Shown: in pieces, positions 53,951-63,076 of the stretch | How the letters are laid out: each line of letters starts with the position of its first letter | How positions within the stretch are numbered: position 1 is the stretch's first letter | Position numbers and translations under genes: made by a program | Source: an uncultured Lactobacillus sp. | GTDB lineage: Bacteria > Bacillota > Bacilli > Lactobacillales > Lactobacillaceae | NCBI GenBank assembly: GCA_947565635.1 | Contig: CANOGU010000007.1 | Location: 1 to 64,000 of the forward strand | Length of the DNA: 64,000 bases | Direction: 5' to 3' | The notes under the pieces: generated by a model | What the model saw: only the letters and a program-made list of their open reading frames with translations | The model's database searches: none | Told to the model about the DNA's origin: nothing

Positions 53951-55438
53951 CTATTTACACATTTTTTGAATTTTTGCTTGCCATGGCAAATAAACTTCAA
54001 GAGCATCCGAATCTAAAATTTCTTCATTCGGTAATTTTTGAAGCAAGTAATTTAAGTACTTTTCAGGATCAAGATCATTTCTTTTAGCAGTTTCAATTAA
54101 ACTTAAAATGATGCCACTAGCAGTAGCCCCTGCAAAGCTTTGTGAAAATAGCCAATTTTTGCGACCTATCACGAGTGATTTAACAGCTCGTTCAGCCTTG
54201 TTGTTGGATAATTCTAAGCGGCCATTAAGCAAGACATGCTCAAAAGTTTCTTGATGCTTGAGCGCATAATTAATGGCTTTGCCTAGTTTAGAACCAGGCA
54301 AAACAGTTGCTTTATTTTTCCTGCACCATTCAAAGAACTCCTGCATTAATGGCCTGAGTTCTTCCTGTCTAGCTTGATAACGTGTTTGACAATCTAAAGA
54401 TTCCCAAGCTTTTTCCAAGCAGAACATCCGATTGCAATAGTTAAGCCCTTGCCTGGCAATGCACTTGCCAGAAGCATTTTGCGGCATAGCTTCATGAAAC
54501 TTTCTCCTAACATGAGCCCAGCAGCCAACCAAGGTTGCCTCAGGCAGCTGTTCATAAGCCTGCCATATATCGCAGTGCAGATAGCCAGAATAGTTGCCTA
54601 AAAAATCAAGTGCTACTTGGCCGCTGCGGTGCGGATCATGATGATACAGTGTAATCCCATAGCGATCATGCTTGCCAGAAAGAAAGACCCAATAATAGGT
54701 TTTAATTGTCTCACTTTCCAGCACGGTGTAATAGGTTTCATCGGCATGCAAGATTGGTCGGTTTAACAGCTTTTGTTTAAGCACGTCATATAACGGCTTA
54801 AAGTAATATTTGCTACTCTTCAGTCCCCAGTGATTTAACATTTGTCGAGAAACTTCTAGCCCCATCTTTTTCCAGTCGCTTTCTTGCCGATAATCTGGGA
54901 TCTTCAACTCATACTTTTGATATAAAGTATGGGCAATAAGCGAAGGTGATCCTAGGCCGTGATTCAATGGTGCCTTAGGAATGATCTTGTCGCTAAGACT
55001 TCTCTGACTGCAGTATTGGCATTTGTAAGCATGTTGGATGTGATTCAAGCGCTTAAGCTGAGCGGGAATGAAAAGCAATTCCTGTCTTATCGGATAAGCG
55101 CCAATTTCTTTCAACTCATGATGACAATTAGGGCAGTGCTTATCGTCCAATTCATGATGAACTTCCTCAGCAGGAAAGCCTGCTAACAGGTCGGCTCTTT
55201 TTCTCGTGTGAGCTTGTCTTCTATAAGTAATAGTCTGAATGGCGTCGGGGACGCTTTGAGCTTCAGACTCATCAAATAAACTTGTTTGGCCATTCAAGGA
55301 CATTTGTTCTGAAGACTTGCCGTAATGCTTTTGCGTTAAGTAAGCTACTTGTTCACGGAGAAGCTTGATCTCATCAGTTAGGTTTTGAATGGTAGTTGCC
55401 TGTTGGGAAATAATCTTTTCCAAATTTTCTTGTGACAT
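53951..55438 (-). CDS. tnpC: IS66 transposase TnpC
   Basis: 495-residue DDE transposase of IS66. N-terminal coiled coil (LEKIISQQATTIQNLTDEIK by position 6-25, then LREQVAYLTQKHYGKSSEQ), zinc finger CPNCHHELKEIG (about 101-112) with a second CQYCSQ pair (about 140), DDE core with LHADETYYTVLES (about 227) and HCDIWQAYEQLPEATLVGCWAHVRRKFHEA (by position about 290-320), and the C-terminal NNKAERAVKSLVIGRKNWLF box. It looks functional. Confidence 0.95.
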   Translation of the reverse strand: MSQENLEKIISQQATTIQNLTDEIKLLREQVAYLTQKHYGKSSEQMSLNGQTSLFDESEAQSVPDAIQTITYRRQAHTRKRADLLAGFPAEEVHHELDDKHCPNCHHELKEIGAYPIRQELLFIPAQLKRLNHIQHAYKCQYCSQRSLSDKIIPKAPLNHGLGSPSLIAHTLYQKYELKIPDYRQESDWKKMGLEVSRQMLNHWGLKSSKYYFKPLYDVLKQKLLNRPILHADETYYTVLESETIKTYYWVFLSGKHDRYGITLYHHDPHRSGQVALDFLGNYSGYLHCDIWQAYEQLPEATLVGCWAHVRRKFHEAMPQNASGKCIARQGLNYCNRMFCLEKAWESLDCQTRYQARQEELRPLMQEFFEWCRKNKATVLPGSKLGKAINYALKHQETFEHVLLNGRLELSNNKAERAVKSLVIGRKNWLFSQSFAGATASGIILSLIETAKRNDLDPEKYLNYLLQKLPNEEILDSDALEVYLPWQAKIQKMCK

Positions 55439-55503
55439 AATTCAAACTTCCTCCTAAATTTTGTTAGTTAAAATTATGCCAAAAAAGCGCGCGATGTCAA
55501 GTG

Positions 55504-55851
55504 TTAGTAGAATTCGCGTGCTTTCGTGTTCTTTATTTTTGGACTAATTGCGAAGCCCTTCATCAGCCAGTCGACTTGTTTAGAAGATAAAGCTTGAACT
55601 TCATTTTGGTTTCGCGGCCAGTTCATCTTCCCGTTTTCAAATCTTTTATAGAGCAGCCAAAATCCTTGACCGTCCCAATAAAGAGCCTTGAAACGATCTT
55701 TGCGTCCACCACAAAAGAGGAAGACTTTTCCACTGAACGGATCCAGTTCAAACTGTTCTTTGACTAGTGTTGCTAGTCCATCAATTCCTTTGCGCAGATC
55801 GGTCTTGCCACAAACGATATAAACCTGAGCCAGTGTATAAAGATTGATCAT
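55504..55851 (-). CDS. tnpB: IS66 accessory protein TnpB
   Basis: 115 residues with YIVCGKTDLRKGIDGLA, LFLFCGGRKDRFKALYWDGQGFWLLYKRFENG (family core, by position about 43-74) and the W-rich centre typical of IS66 Orf2. Required for transposition together with TnpC. Its ATG overlaps the tnpA stop (ATGA). Confidence 0.95.
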   Translation of the reverse strand: MINLYTLAQVYIVCGKTDLRKGIDGLATLVKEQFELDPFSGKVFLFCGGRKDRFKALYWDGQGFWLLYKRFENGKMNWPRNQNEVQALSSKQVDWLMKGFAISPKIKNTKAREFY

Positions 55852-56024
55852 GATAAGACTTTCTCTAAGAGTTTATTCATTATTTCAGGATCTAAACTGC
55901 TATAGAAGTTCAGTTCCAGATCGTTCTTTTTCAAACTGAGCAAGAGATTATTGCGTAGTGGCCGAGTCTTCTTCGGTCTGATTGGATGATTGAGTGCCAC
56001 AATTTGCTGTTGCTTTTCGAGCAT
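55848..56024 (-). CDS. tnpA: IS66 small protein TnpA
   Basis: 58-codon gene, MLEKQQQIVALNHPIRPKK through LLEKVLS, with a GGGGGGAAT site before the ATG at 56024 and a TGA overlapping the tnpB start by 4 bp. Its position as first gene of the element and its basic, helical content agree with the short TnpA of Lactobacillus IS66 copies. Confidence 0.8.
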   Translation of the reverse strand: MLEKQQQIVALNHPIRPKKTRPLRNNLLLSLKKNDLELNFYSSLDPEIMNKLLEKVLS

Positions 56025-56177
56025 ATGATTCCCCCCATTGAATTGATAAATTAATCATAGCTGAAAGTGAAAGTTGGATCGAGACACTCGGTTATTTGAC
56101 GCTTACTTTCAAAACTCATGATAAAATACTATATGCGGGGAGAAAATAACTAAATTTATAAGCTTTCCAACTCCTCG

Positions 56178-56217
56178 AAAAAACACTGTGTAGTGATTAA
56201 CTACACAGTGTTTTTTT
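56178..56217. terminator. Terminator of the exopolysaccharide operon
   Basis: AAAAACACTGTGTAGT / ACTACACAGTGTTTTTTT stem-loop directly after the acyltransferase stop. The strongest hairpin in the region. Confidence 0.92.
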
Positions 56218-56228
56218 GCTTTTATTTT

Positions 56229-57245
56229 TTATAATTTAAAGAAACGATTAATAATTGGAATACGTAGAGCAATTTCTACAATTATCAAACATAGAATGAA
56301 CAAAACGGGAATCATAAAAATAGGATAATTATATAAAATATGAATCTTCATTAATTTACCAATAAAAAATGGATGAAGCATATATATTCCCATTGTTGCA
56401 GGAATAATAAATTCAATTGTACTTTTATTAGGTGGAGAAGAAATAGAAAAAATTATAAGTATCAATACTGAAGTAAATATAATCAGAGCATTTCCATAAT
56501 TTGCCTCAGCATAAAACCAATGAATTATATTTCTATTCCAAATTGAATATGCAATCACTCCAACATATAAAAAACTAGCTACAATGCATGTCATTACAAA
56601 ATGTTGCTTGCAAAAATTTTTTATTTTCTCAAAATTAGTATTTCCAATTAAGCCACCTAAAAGATAGTATTCAATATATAAATATAGTCTAAAAATCTGT
56701 GGTATGTTCCGAATATTAGAACTGTTGCCAAAATGCATCGAAATATCAATACCTATACAAATCAAAGTAACTATACTTGTCAAAATTAAATATCCTACAA
56801 AACTTTTTTGCAAAAGATACCATAATAATGGGGATAACAACAGCATAATAATAAGTGCCCAAAAGAACCAAAAGTGATAAAAATGCTGATTTGGAATTCC
56901 TACAAAAGCAGTCCCCTTCAGTTCTTCAAGAAAAATAAAATTATGTTTTATACATAAATGAACTATACTATATATTAATACCCAACCAATTATTATAAAA
57001 AGAATTTCTCCCACTCTTCTCATAACATAAGAATATGACATCATTCTTTTATTTAAAACAAAATAACTGCTTGCCATAAAAAATATAGGAATTGCAATTG
57101 CCCCAGCATAATAAACACTTAAATTAAGTAAACTATTTTTAACTACTGGACTTGTTGGAACTAAAGAATGAAGACACAATACTAAAATACATGCTAGGAT
57201 TTTTACTAAATCTAAACCATAATTTCTATGTTTTCTATTACTCAA
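56229..57245 (-). CDS. Acyltransferase-3 family membrane protein (EPS modification)
   Basis: 338-residue integral membrane acyltransferase: RNYGLDLVKILACILVLCLHS at the N-terminus with the catalytic His, about ten helices, and HFWFFWALIIMLLLSPLLWYLL in the middle. Likely O-acetylates or otherwise acylates the exopolysaccharide (WecH/OafA type). The frame begins with TTG and has only a weak ribosome binding site. Last gene of the operon, 13 bp after wzx. Confidence 0.8.
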   Translation of the reverse strand: MSNRKHRNYGLDLVKILACILVLCLHSLVPTSPVVKNSLLNLSVYYAGAIAIPIFFMASSYFVLNKRMMSYSYVMRRVGEILFIIIGWVLIYSIVHLCIKHNFIFLEELKGTAFVGIPNQHFYHFWFFWALIIMLLLSPLLWYLLQKSFVGYLILTSIVTLICIGIDISMHFGNSSNIRNIPQIFRLYLYIEYYLLGGLIGNTNFEKIKNFCKQHFVMTCIVASFLYVGVIAYSIWNRNIIHWFYAEANYGNALIIFTSVLILIIFSISSPPNKSTIEFIIPATMGIYMLHPFFIGKLMKIHILYNYPIFMIPVLFILCLIIVEIALRIPIINRFFKL

Positions 57246-57258
57246 TTTACGATCTCAC

Positions 57259-58686
57259 TTATCTATTCAACTTATTTCCTACTAGATCTTTTAGTTGATC
57301 AATGATTTTAGCTTTCAAAACTACTATAAATACAGCATACACAACTATTCCTATTAAAACTTCTACACCTAACATAAGCCATGTATCTTTTAAATGCGTA
57401 TTCATCCAAAATACTACAATAAACATACACAATCCAGATAAAAAGTACTTCCACGTACTTGAAAACAAGCTTCTAATACTCAACATATCTTTAACTGCCC
57501 ATAGTTGATATAGAGTTACAGCAAGTTCGGATAAAACTGTAGACCACATAGCACCATTTAATCCCCATATTTTAATAAGAGGAATATTTAACGCCAAATT
57601 AATAAACGCTCCTAGAGTTACAGAAATAGTAAATGCTCTTTGCTTATGCATAGGCAGCAAGTACTGTACTCCTAATACATTACTCCATGCAATTATTAAA
57701 ATAACAATTGATTCTATCATCATAGCAGGACCCACAGGACCATAACCAGGACCGTAATATTTCGTTGCCAAAGTTAATGAAATAGCTGCTAATCCAAACA
57801 TCATAGGATAAGAGACAGCCGATACAAAATCAAATGACTTATAAAGCATTTTGTTAACTTTATTCATATTGCCATGTGAAACCGCATTAGCAACATGGGG
57901 TAACATAACTGTTCCCGTAGCAGTTACTAATGCAAGAATAAGCTTTACTAAATTATCAGAATACTGATAGTATCCTGAAGACGTTTCACTTATCATGACT
58001 CCCAACATAGTTTTATTAAGTTGGACATATACTTGAGTTGCAATTTGAGGAATAAACAATTCAGCCATAGGGAAAAAGTGTTGCCACGGATTTAAGAGTT
58101 TAATATTTATTCTATCTAAATCACGTACAATGTTAGGCCATAAAGTTAGATTTCCAATTAACGTTGACAAAGCTAGAACTATTATGTACAAAGTGACATC
58201 ATTTGGTCCTTTGATAAACATAAAAATTGCAATCATTGATAAAATTTTTACCAATGAATTCTTTAAAACAGTTACCTTAAAATCTTCAATGCCTTCATAA
58301 AACCATGATATATCAAAAGCTACTGCTACTAAGTTTAGTGATTGAGCCCACATATATTCGGGTTGCTTACTGTAAAAAATCATAAAAATTTCAAATGCAA
58401 CGAATGCGTAAAGAGTCATGATTGTTTTTACAATTTGAATTTCCCAAAAGGTCTTAGTCATTTGACTTTTCTTTTCACGAACATACGCAATTTGTCGATT
58501 TCCATAATACCCAATACCCATATTAGCAAATAGAATAAAATATTGGATTATAGAATTAGTAAATGAATTCGCTCCTACACCCTCTGGCCGCAAAACTCTA
58601 CTGACATAGGCAGATGTAATAAGTGGAACGATAATTGCCAATACTTGATACCCAACATTATATAAATAGTTTTTTATTACTTTCAT
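57259..58686 (-). CDS. wzx: Oligosaccharide repeat-unit flippase Wzx
   Basis: 475-residue MATE-like exporter with about 14 helices. KNYLYNVGYQVLAIIVPLITSAYVSRVLRPEGVG (landmark at residues 5-38) and YYGNRQIAYVREKK (about 60-73) are typical of polysaccharide flippases. It moves the lipid-linked repeat unit across the membrane to Wzy. Between wzy and the acyltransferase gene. Confidence 0.9.
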   Translation of the reverse strand: MKVIKNYLYNVGYQVLAIIVPLITSAYVSRVLRPEGVGANSFTNSIIQYFILFANMGIGYYGNRQIAYVREKKSQMTKTFWEIQIVKTIMTLYAFVAFEIFMIFYSKQPEYMWAQSLNLVAVAFDISWFYEGIEDFKVTVLKNSLVKILSMIAIFMFIKGPNDVTLYIIVLALSTLIGNLTLWPNIVRDLDRINIKLLNPWQHFFPMAELFIPQIATQVYVQLNKTMLGVMISETSSGYYQYSDNLVKLILALVTATGTVMLPHVANAVSHGNMNKVNKMLYKSFDFVSAVSYPMMFGLAAISLTLATKYYGPGYGPVGPAMMIESIVILIIAWSNVLGVQYLLPMHKQRAFTISVTLGAFINLALNIPLIKIWGLNGAMWSTVLSELAVTLYQLWAVKDMLSIRSLFSSTWKYFLSGLCMFIVVFWMNTHLKDTWLMLGVEVLIGIVVYAVFIVVLKAKIIDQLKDLVGNKLNR

Positions 58687-58695
58687 TCTATCAAC

Positions 58696-59874
58696 CTATT
58701 CTTTTATTGTTTTTTCAAATATTGAAGAATCGTGTACAGCAAAAAACTGTCCTAATAACAAACAAAATGGGGAGTACCATGGTAATAATAATTGGGGATC
58801 AAACATAGAGTGAATGGCAATTAAAAATAAAGCTATTCCTAAATATTGTTCATGCTCTTTTATAGATTTATTACATATATAAATTAGCAATATCATAATT
58901 ATGATAAAAAATAGACATCCACTTACCAGTAATGTTTGAAAATATGAACTATCAACAAAATTGTAATACTGAGTAGCCATTCCATTTACATTAATCGCTT
59001 CAAAATCAATTTTTTGTCCAAGTAGTTTTACTCCCCACATTTGTAGTCCTGAGATATTTAATGCCAATCGACCCGATAACGCCTCATTTAAAGTATAAAA
59101 TAAAGATTTAGGAATCCAGAACATTAAAACATTTAATACAATAAAGCATATTGGAAAAGCAAATAATATAATAAATTTTACCAATTTAAATCTTAAAATA
59201 TCTAATTTAAACTTAAAAATCTTATCTACTAATACAAACAAAATAAAAAGTGTCGATAAAATATATGGGTTTCTTGTATTAGTACTATAGTAAATAAAAT
59301 AGTTTGCGGCTTCTAAAATTATTAGCTCTACATACGTAATTTTTTGTTTTCTAAAAACTAAGTATGCTAATGTGAAATAAAATAACAACTGTGCCGAATA
59401 TGTATAATATCCAAAGCCTAGGCTTGACCTTACCCTAAGGTACTGACCTACGACTATAGCATTTGGAATACGTCCCAGTTTAAACAAAAATATAGTTGAA
59501 ATCAGTATAATGGCGGTAAATATAAGGAAAGTTTTTAAAATATCTTCAAAATAAAAATTTCCTGCCATCAAAATTAATGCATACGTAGCAATAAAAGTGA
59601 AATTTTGATTTTTACTTAAATAAATAATTAGCCCAAAAAACAAAATCAGAGATATAATATTCCAAATCCTAACCTCAAAGTTTTGATTTTTCATTACTAA
59701 TAATAGTAAAAAAAACATACTTACTAAAAGAAAAACATTTAGAATCTGTCCTATACTTTCTTCAAATTTAAATTTTATGTTAACAGTATTTTGAATTTGT
59801 TGAAATAAGCCCCAAATAAAATAAACTATACAAAAAAAATTTGTTAATTCTTTCTTTTTTAAATCCATATTCAT
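58696..59874 (-). CDS. wzy: Polysaccharide polymerase Wzy (predicted)
   Basis: 392-residue protein with about 11 membrane helices and little other sequence conservation, as is normal for Wzy. A large periplasm-side loop lies at about 265-305 (WIPKSLFYTLNEALSGRLALN), followed by a DSSYFQTLLVSGCLFF helix. Assignment rests on topology and on position between glf and wzx. Starts at an ATG overlapping the glf stop (TAATG). Confidence 0.78.
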   Translation of the reverse strand: MNMDLKKKELTNFFCIVYFIWGLFQQIQNTVNIKFKFEESIGQILNVFLLVSMFFLLLLVMKNQNFEVRIWNIISLILFFGLIIYLSKNQNFTFIATYALILMAGNFYFEDILKTFLIFTAIILISTIFLFKLGRIPNAIVVGQYLRVRSSLGFGYYTYSAQLLFYFTLAYLVFRKQKITYVELIILEAANYFIYYSTNTRNPYILSTLFILFVLVDKIFKFKLDILRFKLVKFIILFAFPICFIVLNVLMFWIPKSLFYTLNEALSGRLALNISGLQMWGVKLLGQKIDFEAINVNGMATQYYNFVDSSYFQTLLVSGCLFFIIIMILLIYICNKSIKEHEQYLGIALFLIAIHSMFDPQLLLPWYSPFCLLLGQFFAVHDSSIFEKTIKE

Positions 59875-60980
59875 TATTCTACACTGTTACTCATACGTAA
59901 TGCCTCAGCAATTACCTGATCCATATTATAGTATTTGTATTGTCCTAATCTACCGCCAAAAATTACTTTATTTTGTTTTTCAGCCAGACCCTTGTATTGT
60001 TTATATAAATTATTGTTTCTTTCATTATTAACTGGATAGTATGGCTCATCTCCACGTTTCCAATTAGCAGGATATTCACGAGTAACGATAGTCTTACCCT
60101 TATCGCCTTTACCAAATTCGAAATGTTTGTGCTCAATTACACGTGTATATGGAGTTTCTGCATCCGTATAATTAATTACTGCATTACCTTGATAATTATC
60201 TACATCTTTTTCTTCAGTCTCAAAACGAAGAGAACGATATTCAAGTTCGCCTAACTTATAATCAAAGAACTTATCAATCATGCCTGTGTAGACAATTTTA
60301 TCAAAATTCTTTAAATACTCATCCTTTTTATCAAAGAAATCAGTATTTAACTTAACTTCAATGTTCTCATTATCAAGCATTTTTTCTACTATTTGAGTAT
60401 AACCACCCTTAGGAATTCCTTGATAATCATCATTAAAGTAATTGTTATCATAAGTTAAACGAACTGGAAGTCTTTTAATAATAAATGCTGGCAATTCTGT
60501 AGCTTTTCTACCCCATTGCTTTTCTGTATATCCCTTAATCAGTTTTTCGTAAATATCACGTCCAATTAAAGAAATTGCTTGTTCTTCAAGATTTTGTGGA
60601 TCTTTTCCTGCCATTTCTTGACGTTGTTCATTAATCTTGTCCATAGCTTCTTGTGGAGTTCTTACTCCCCACATTTCACTAAATGTATTCATATTAAATG
60701 GCAAATTGTACATTTTACCATAGTAATTCGCTATAGGACTATTAGTGTAACGATTAAATTCAGCAAATTGTTGTACATAGTCCCATACTTTTTTGTCTGA
60801 TGTATGAAAAATATGTGCACCATATTGATGAACTTGAATTCCATCAACTTCTTTAGTATAAATATTGCCGGCTAAATGATTTCTTTTTTCAATTACAGTA
60901 ACTTTATTGCCTCGTTTTGCTACTTCATGAGCAAATACTGCTCCGAAAAGTCCTGATCCTACAATTAAATAATTGGTCAT
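59874..60980 (-). CDS. glf: UDP-galactopyranose mutase
   Basis: Makes UDP-galactofuranose, so the polymer probably contains galactofuranose. About 368 residues from MTNYLIVGSGLFGAVFAHEV; FAD-binding GSGLFG at 8-13, YGAHIFHTSDKKVWDYV near 58, and the C-terminal FGGRLGQYKYYNMDQVI. An in-frame GTG at 60992 lies nearer the AGAGAGG site, so the start could be four codons earlier. Coupled to the glycosyltransferase gene (stop and start 2 bp apart). Confidence 0.93.
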   Translation of the reverse strand: MTNYLIVGSGLFGAVFAHEVAKRGNKVTVIEKRNHLAGNIYTKEVDGIQVHQYGAHIFHTSDKKVWDYVQQFAEFNRYTNSPIANYYGKMYNLPFNMNTFSEMWGVRTPQEAMDKINEQRQEMAGKDPQNLEEQAISLIGRDIYEKLIKGYTEKQWGRKATELPAFIIKRLPVRLTYDNNYFNDDYQGIPKGGYTQIVEKMLDNENIEVKLNTDFFDKKDEYLKNFDKIVYTGMIDKFFDYKLGELEYRSLRFETEEKDVDNYQGNAVINYTDAETPYTRVIEHKHFEFGKGDKGKTIVTREYPANWKRGDEPYYPVNNERNNNLYKQYKGLAEKQNKVIFGGRLGQYKYYNMDQVIAEALRMSNSVE

Positions 60981-60981
60981 T

Positions 60982-62010
60982 TTAAGCTTCACGTTTCCTC
61001 TCTAATTTAACATATAATCTCTCTACCCATTTATATGTTGCTTTATTCATAAATCCTTTGAATATTAAGCGTCCAGTCATAGAATTTGTATTATATGGGA
61101 CAACCTTATTATTCACATATTTAGCTAATATCTTATTATATCTTTGCATTATTCTCATAATTTTTAAAATCTCAGTATGATACTTACTCATAGAAGGTAG
61201 CTGAGATTCTGTAATAAGTATTATTTTCATTTCATAATATAAGAAATATATATATGTTTCAATTTGATTTAGCTCAAATCCATTTATCAACTGATTATAA
61301 ATGGAATGCCATATTTTAATGGTATCCCTAATTTTAGCTTCAGTCTTTGCTGTCATAGTATTACCAGGACGATCTATCAAGTAGTATGCAAGAGCTTCAT
61401 CCAGATATCCTACTCTCTTTGCATTAGCAATCGACAACACATACAAAATAGTGTCCGTATAGCTAATCTTATGAGGAAAATCTATATTTTTTGCAATTGA
61501 TGTTTTAAATAATTTTGCATGTGGTGATACTTCACTAAAAATAAATCTATCCTTTTTTTCAGCCGTATCATATGCAACACGTGGTTTTACATTTAACTCT
61601 TTTTTAAAACTAGGAATGTATACTTTTTTATTATCTTCTGAATAAATATTATATTTATCACCAACAGTTACATCTAAATTACTATTTTCTGCAAAATTAT
61701 GTAATTTTTCCAATGCATCATCTGTTAGCCAATCATCAGGATCACAAACTAAAAAATATTTTGTTTTTGTATTCTTAATTCCATATTCTAAAACTGACCC
61801 ATAGCCACCATTTTCTTTTAAAATAGATTTAAATCTTGGATCTTTATCAGCATATTCTTGAACAATCTTTTTAGAATTATCAGGAGAGCCATCATCTATT
61901 GCCCAAACTTCAAAGTTCTTGTATGTCTGTCTTTTCAGACTGTCTAAGCACTTTCTAATATATTTTTCAACATTATAAATTGGAACTATAACAGTAATAT
62001 CTGGATTCAC
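60982..62010 (-). CDS. GT2-family glycosyltransferase
   Basis: 342 residues, GTG start with GGAG about 10 bp upstream. The GT-A domain has ITVIVPIYNVEKYIRKCLDSL (5-25 landmark), AIDDGSPDNS near 38 and LVCDPDDWLTDDALEKL near 90 (DxD metal site). The C-terminal 150 residues are helical. Adds one sugar of the repeat unit; donor unknown. Confidence 0.88.
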   Translation of the reverse strand: MNPDITVIVPIYNVEKYIRKCLDSLKRQTYKNFEVWAIDDGSPDNSKKIVQEYADKDPRFKSILKENGGYGSVLEYGIKNTKTKYFLVCDPDDWLTDDALEKLHNFAENSNLDVTVGDKYNIYSEDNKKVYIPSFKKELNVKPRVAYDTAEKKDRFIFSEVSPHAKLFKTSIAKNIDFPHKISYTDTILYVLSIANAKRVGYLDEALAYYLIDRPGNTMTAKTEAKIRDTIKIWHSIYNQLINGFELNQIETYIYFLYYEMKIILITESQLPSMSKYHTEILKIMRIMQRYNKILAKYVNNKVVPYNTNSMTGRLIFKGFMNKATYKWVERLYVKLERKREA

Positions 62011-62032
62011 TCTTTTTCTTCTCCTATTTAAT

Positions 62033-63076
62033 TTAGTTAAATTGATTTAATCTCTTTTTTTCCTTAAGTCTGTAAATAGAATATAATAAAACAACTTTAT
62101 TATGCCGTAATAAATAGATAGCAAATTGAATGGACTTAGAATTATAGAGAGATTTTAGTGAAGTAGAATTTACATAATCATCTTTTAAAAATAATTCTCT
62201 ACTTTTCTTAATTTCTTGTATTCCAACTTTTTTATTTGATGCACGAGTAGCATTAGAAATTAACGTAGAGTACATTTTTACACGATTACTTAAATAACGC
62301 TTTCTATATAAATTATATAGATCATTCTTATTTAACAATTCATAAAATCGCTTATGGAAATATTTTTGTTTTTCAATATCATTTTCAATATATTTATTCA
62401 TAGCAGATGATTGTCTTCTATTATAAAAATATATAGATTTCCCTGAAATTATTGATATACGTTCAGCTTTTAATAAAAGCTCAATCATAAATAAGAAATC
62501 TTCTGCTTGTGATATCTTCTCATCAAATTTTATATTATTACTTATAATAATATCTCGTTTGATTATGGTACGCCATACCGGTAACCAAATAGATTGTTCT
62601 CCTTCTAACGGAAATATGGTTTGTGGTATTAATTTATTTATAACCCATTCATTATCAAAAATACCAGCATTTTTAAATTTAAAAGGTGTTTCTTTATCTT
62701 GTGTAATTTCACTATAATTACCTAGTGCAATCGGAATATTATCATTAGCTACATGATTATGCAAAATTTCTAAATAATCGGGAACAATTTCATCATCATC
62801 ATCTATAAAAGCAACGTATCTTCCTTGAGATTTTTCTATTCCCATATTTCTTGCTGCAGAAACTCCATTACCATTTGACGATAAAATTCTATATTTAAAT
62901 TTTGCATTTTTAAATTTCTCTTTTAATTCTTCTTTCGTATTATCCCGCGAATGATCATCTATTATAAGTACTTCGAAATTTGTGTATATTTGCGAAGAAA
63001 TATTATTGTAGATTGTATCAACAAAGTTAGATGAATTATGAACTGGGATTATCAAACTAATCTCATAGTTATTCAA
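62033..63076 (-). CDS. GT2-family glycosyltransferase
   Basis: 347 residues with ISLIIPVHNSSNFVDTIYNNI, LIIDDHSRDNT and YVAFIDDDDEIVPDYLEIL (about 87-105), the nucleotide-sugar site. The frame opens with TTG at 63076, overlapping the previous gene by 8 bp, so translation is probably coupled. Sugar specificity unknown. Confidence 0.87.
   Translation of the reverse strand: MNNYEISLIIPVHNSSNFVDTIYNNISSQIYTNFEVLIIDDHSRDNTKEELKEKFKNAKFKYRILSSNGNGVSAARNMGIEKSQGRYVAFIDDDDEIVPDYLEILHNHVANDNIPIALGNYSEITQDKETPFKFKNAGIFDNEWVINKLIPQTIFPLEGEQSIWLPVWRTIIKRDIIISNNIKFDEKISQAEDFLFMIELLLKAERISIISGKSIYFYNRRQSSAMNKYIENDIEKQKYFHKRFYELLNKNDLYNLYRKRYLSNRVKMYSTLISNATRASNKKVGIQEIKKSRELFLKDDYVNSTSLKSLYNSKSIQFAIYLLRHNKVVLLYSIYRLKEKKRLNQFN

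Larger units (their letters stand above)
53879..56106 (-). mobile_element. IS66-family insertion sequence (complete)
   Basis: Terminal inverted repeats GTAAGCGTCAAATAACC at 53879-53895 and its complement at 56090-56106 enclose tnpA, tnpB and tnpC, all intact and in normal order on the minus strand. The flanking 8 bases (GAAGAAAC left, TTTCAAAA right) are not a duplication, though IS66 normally makes an 8-bp one. GC content is higher than in the island around it, so it is recent. Confidence 0.9.
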
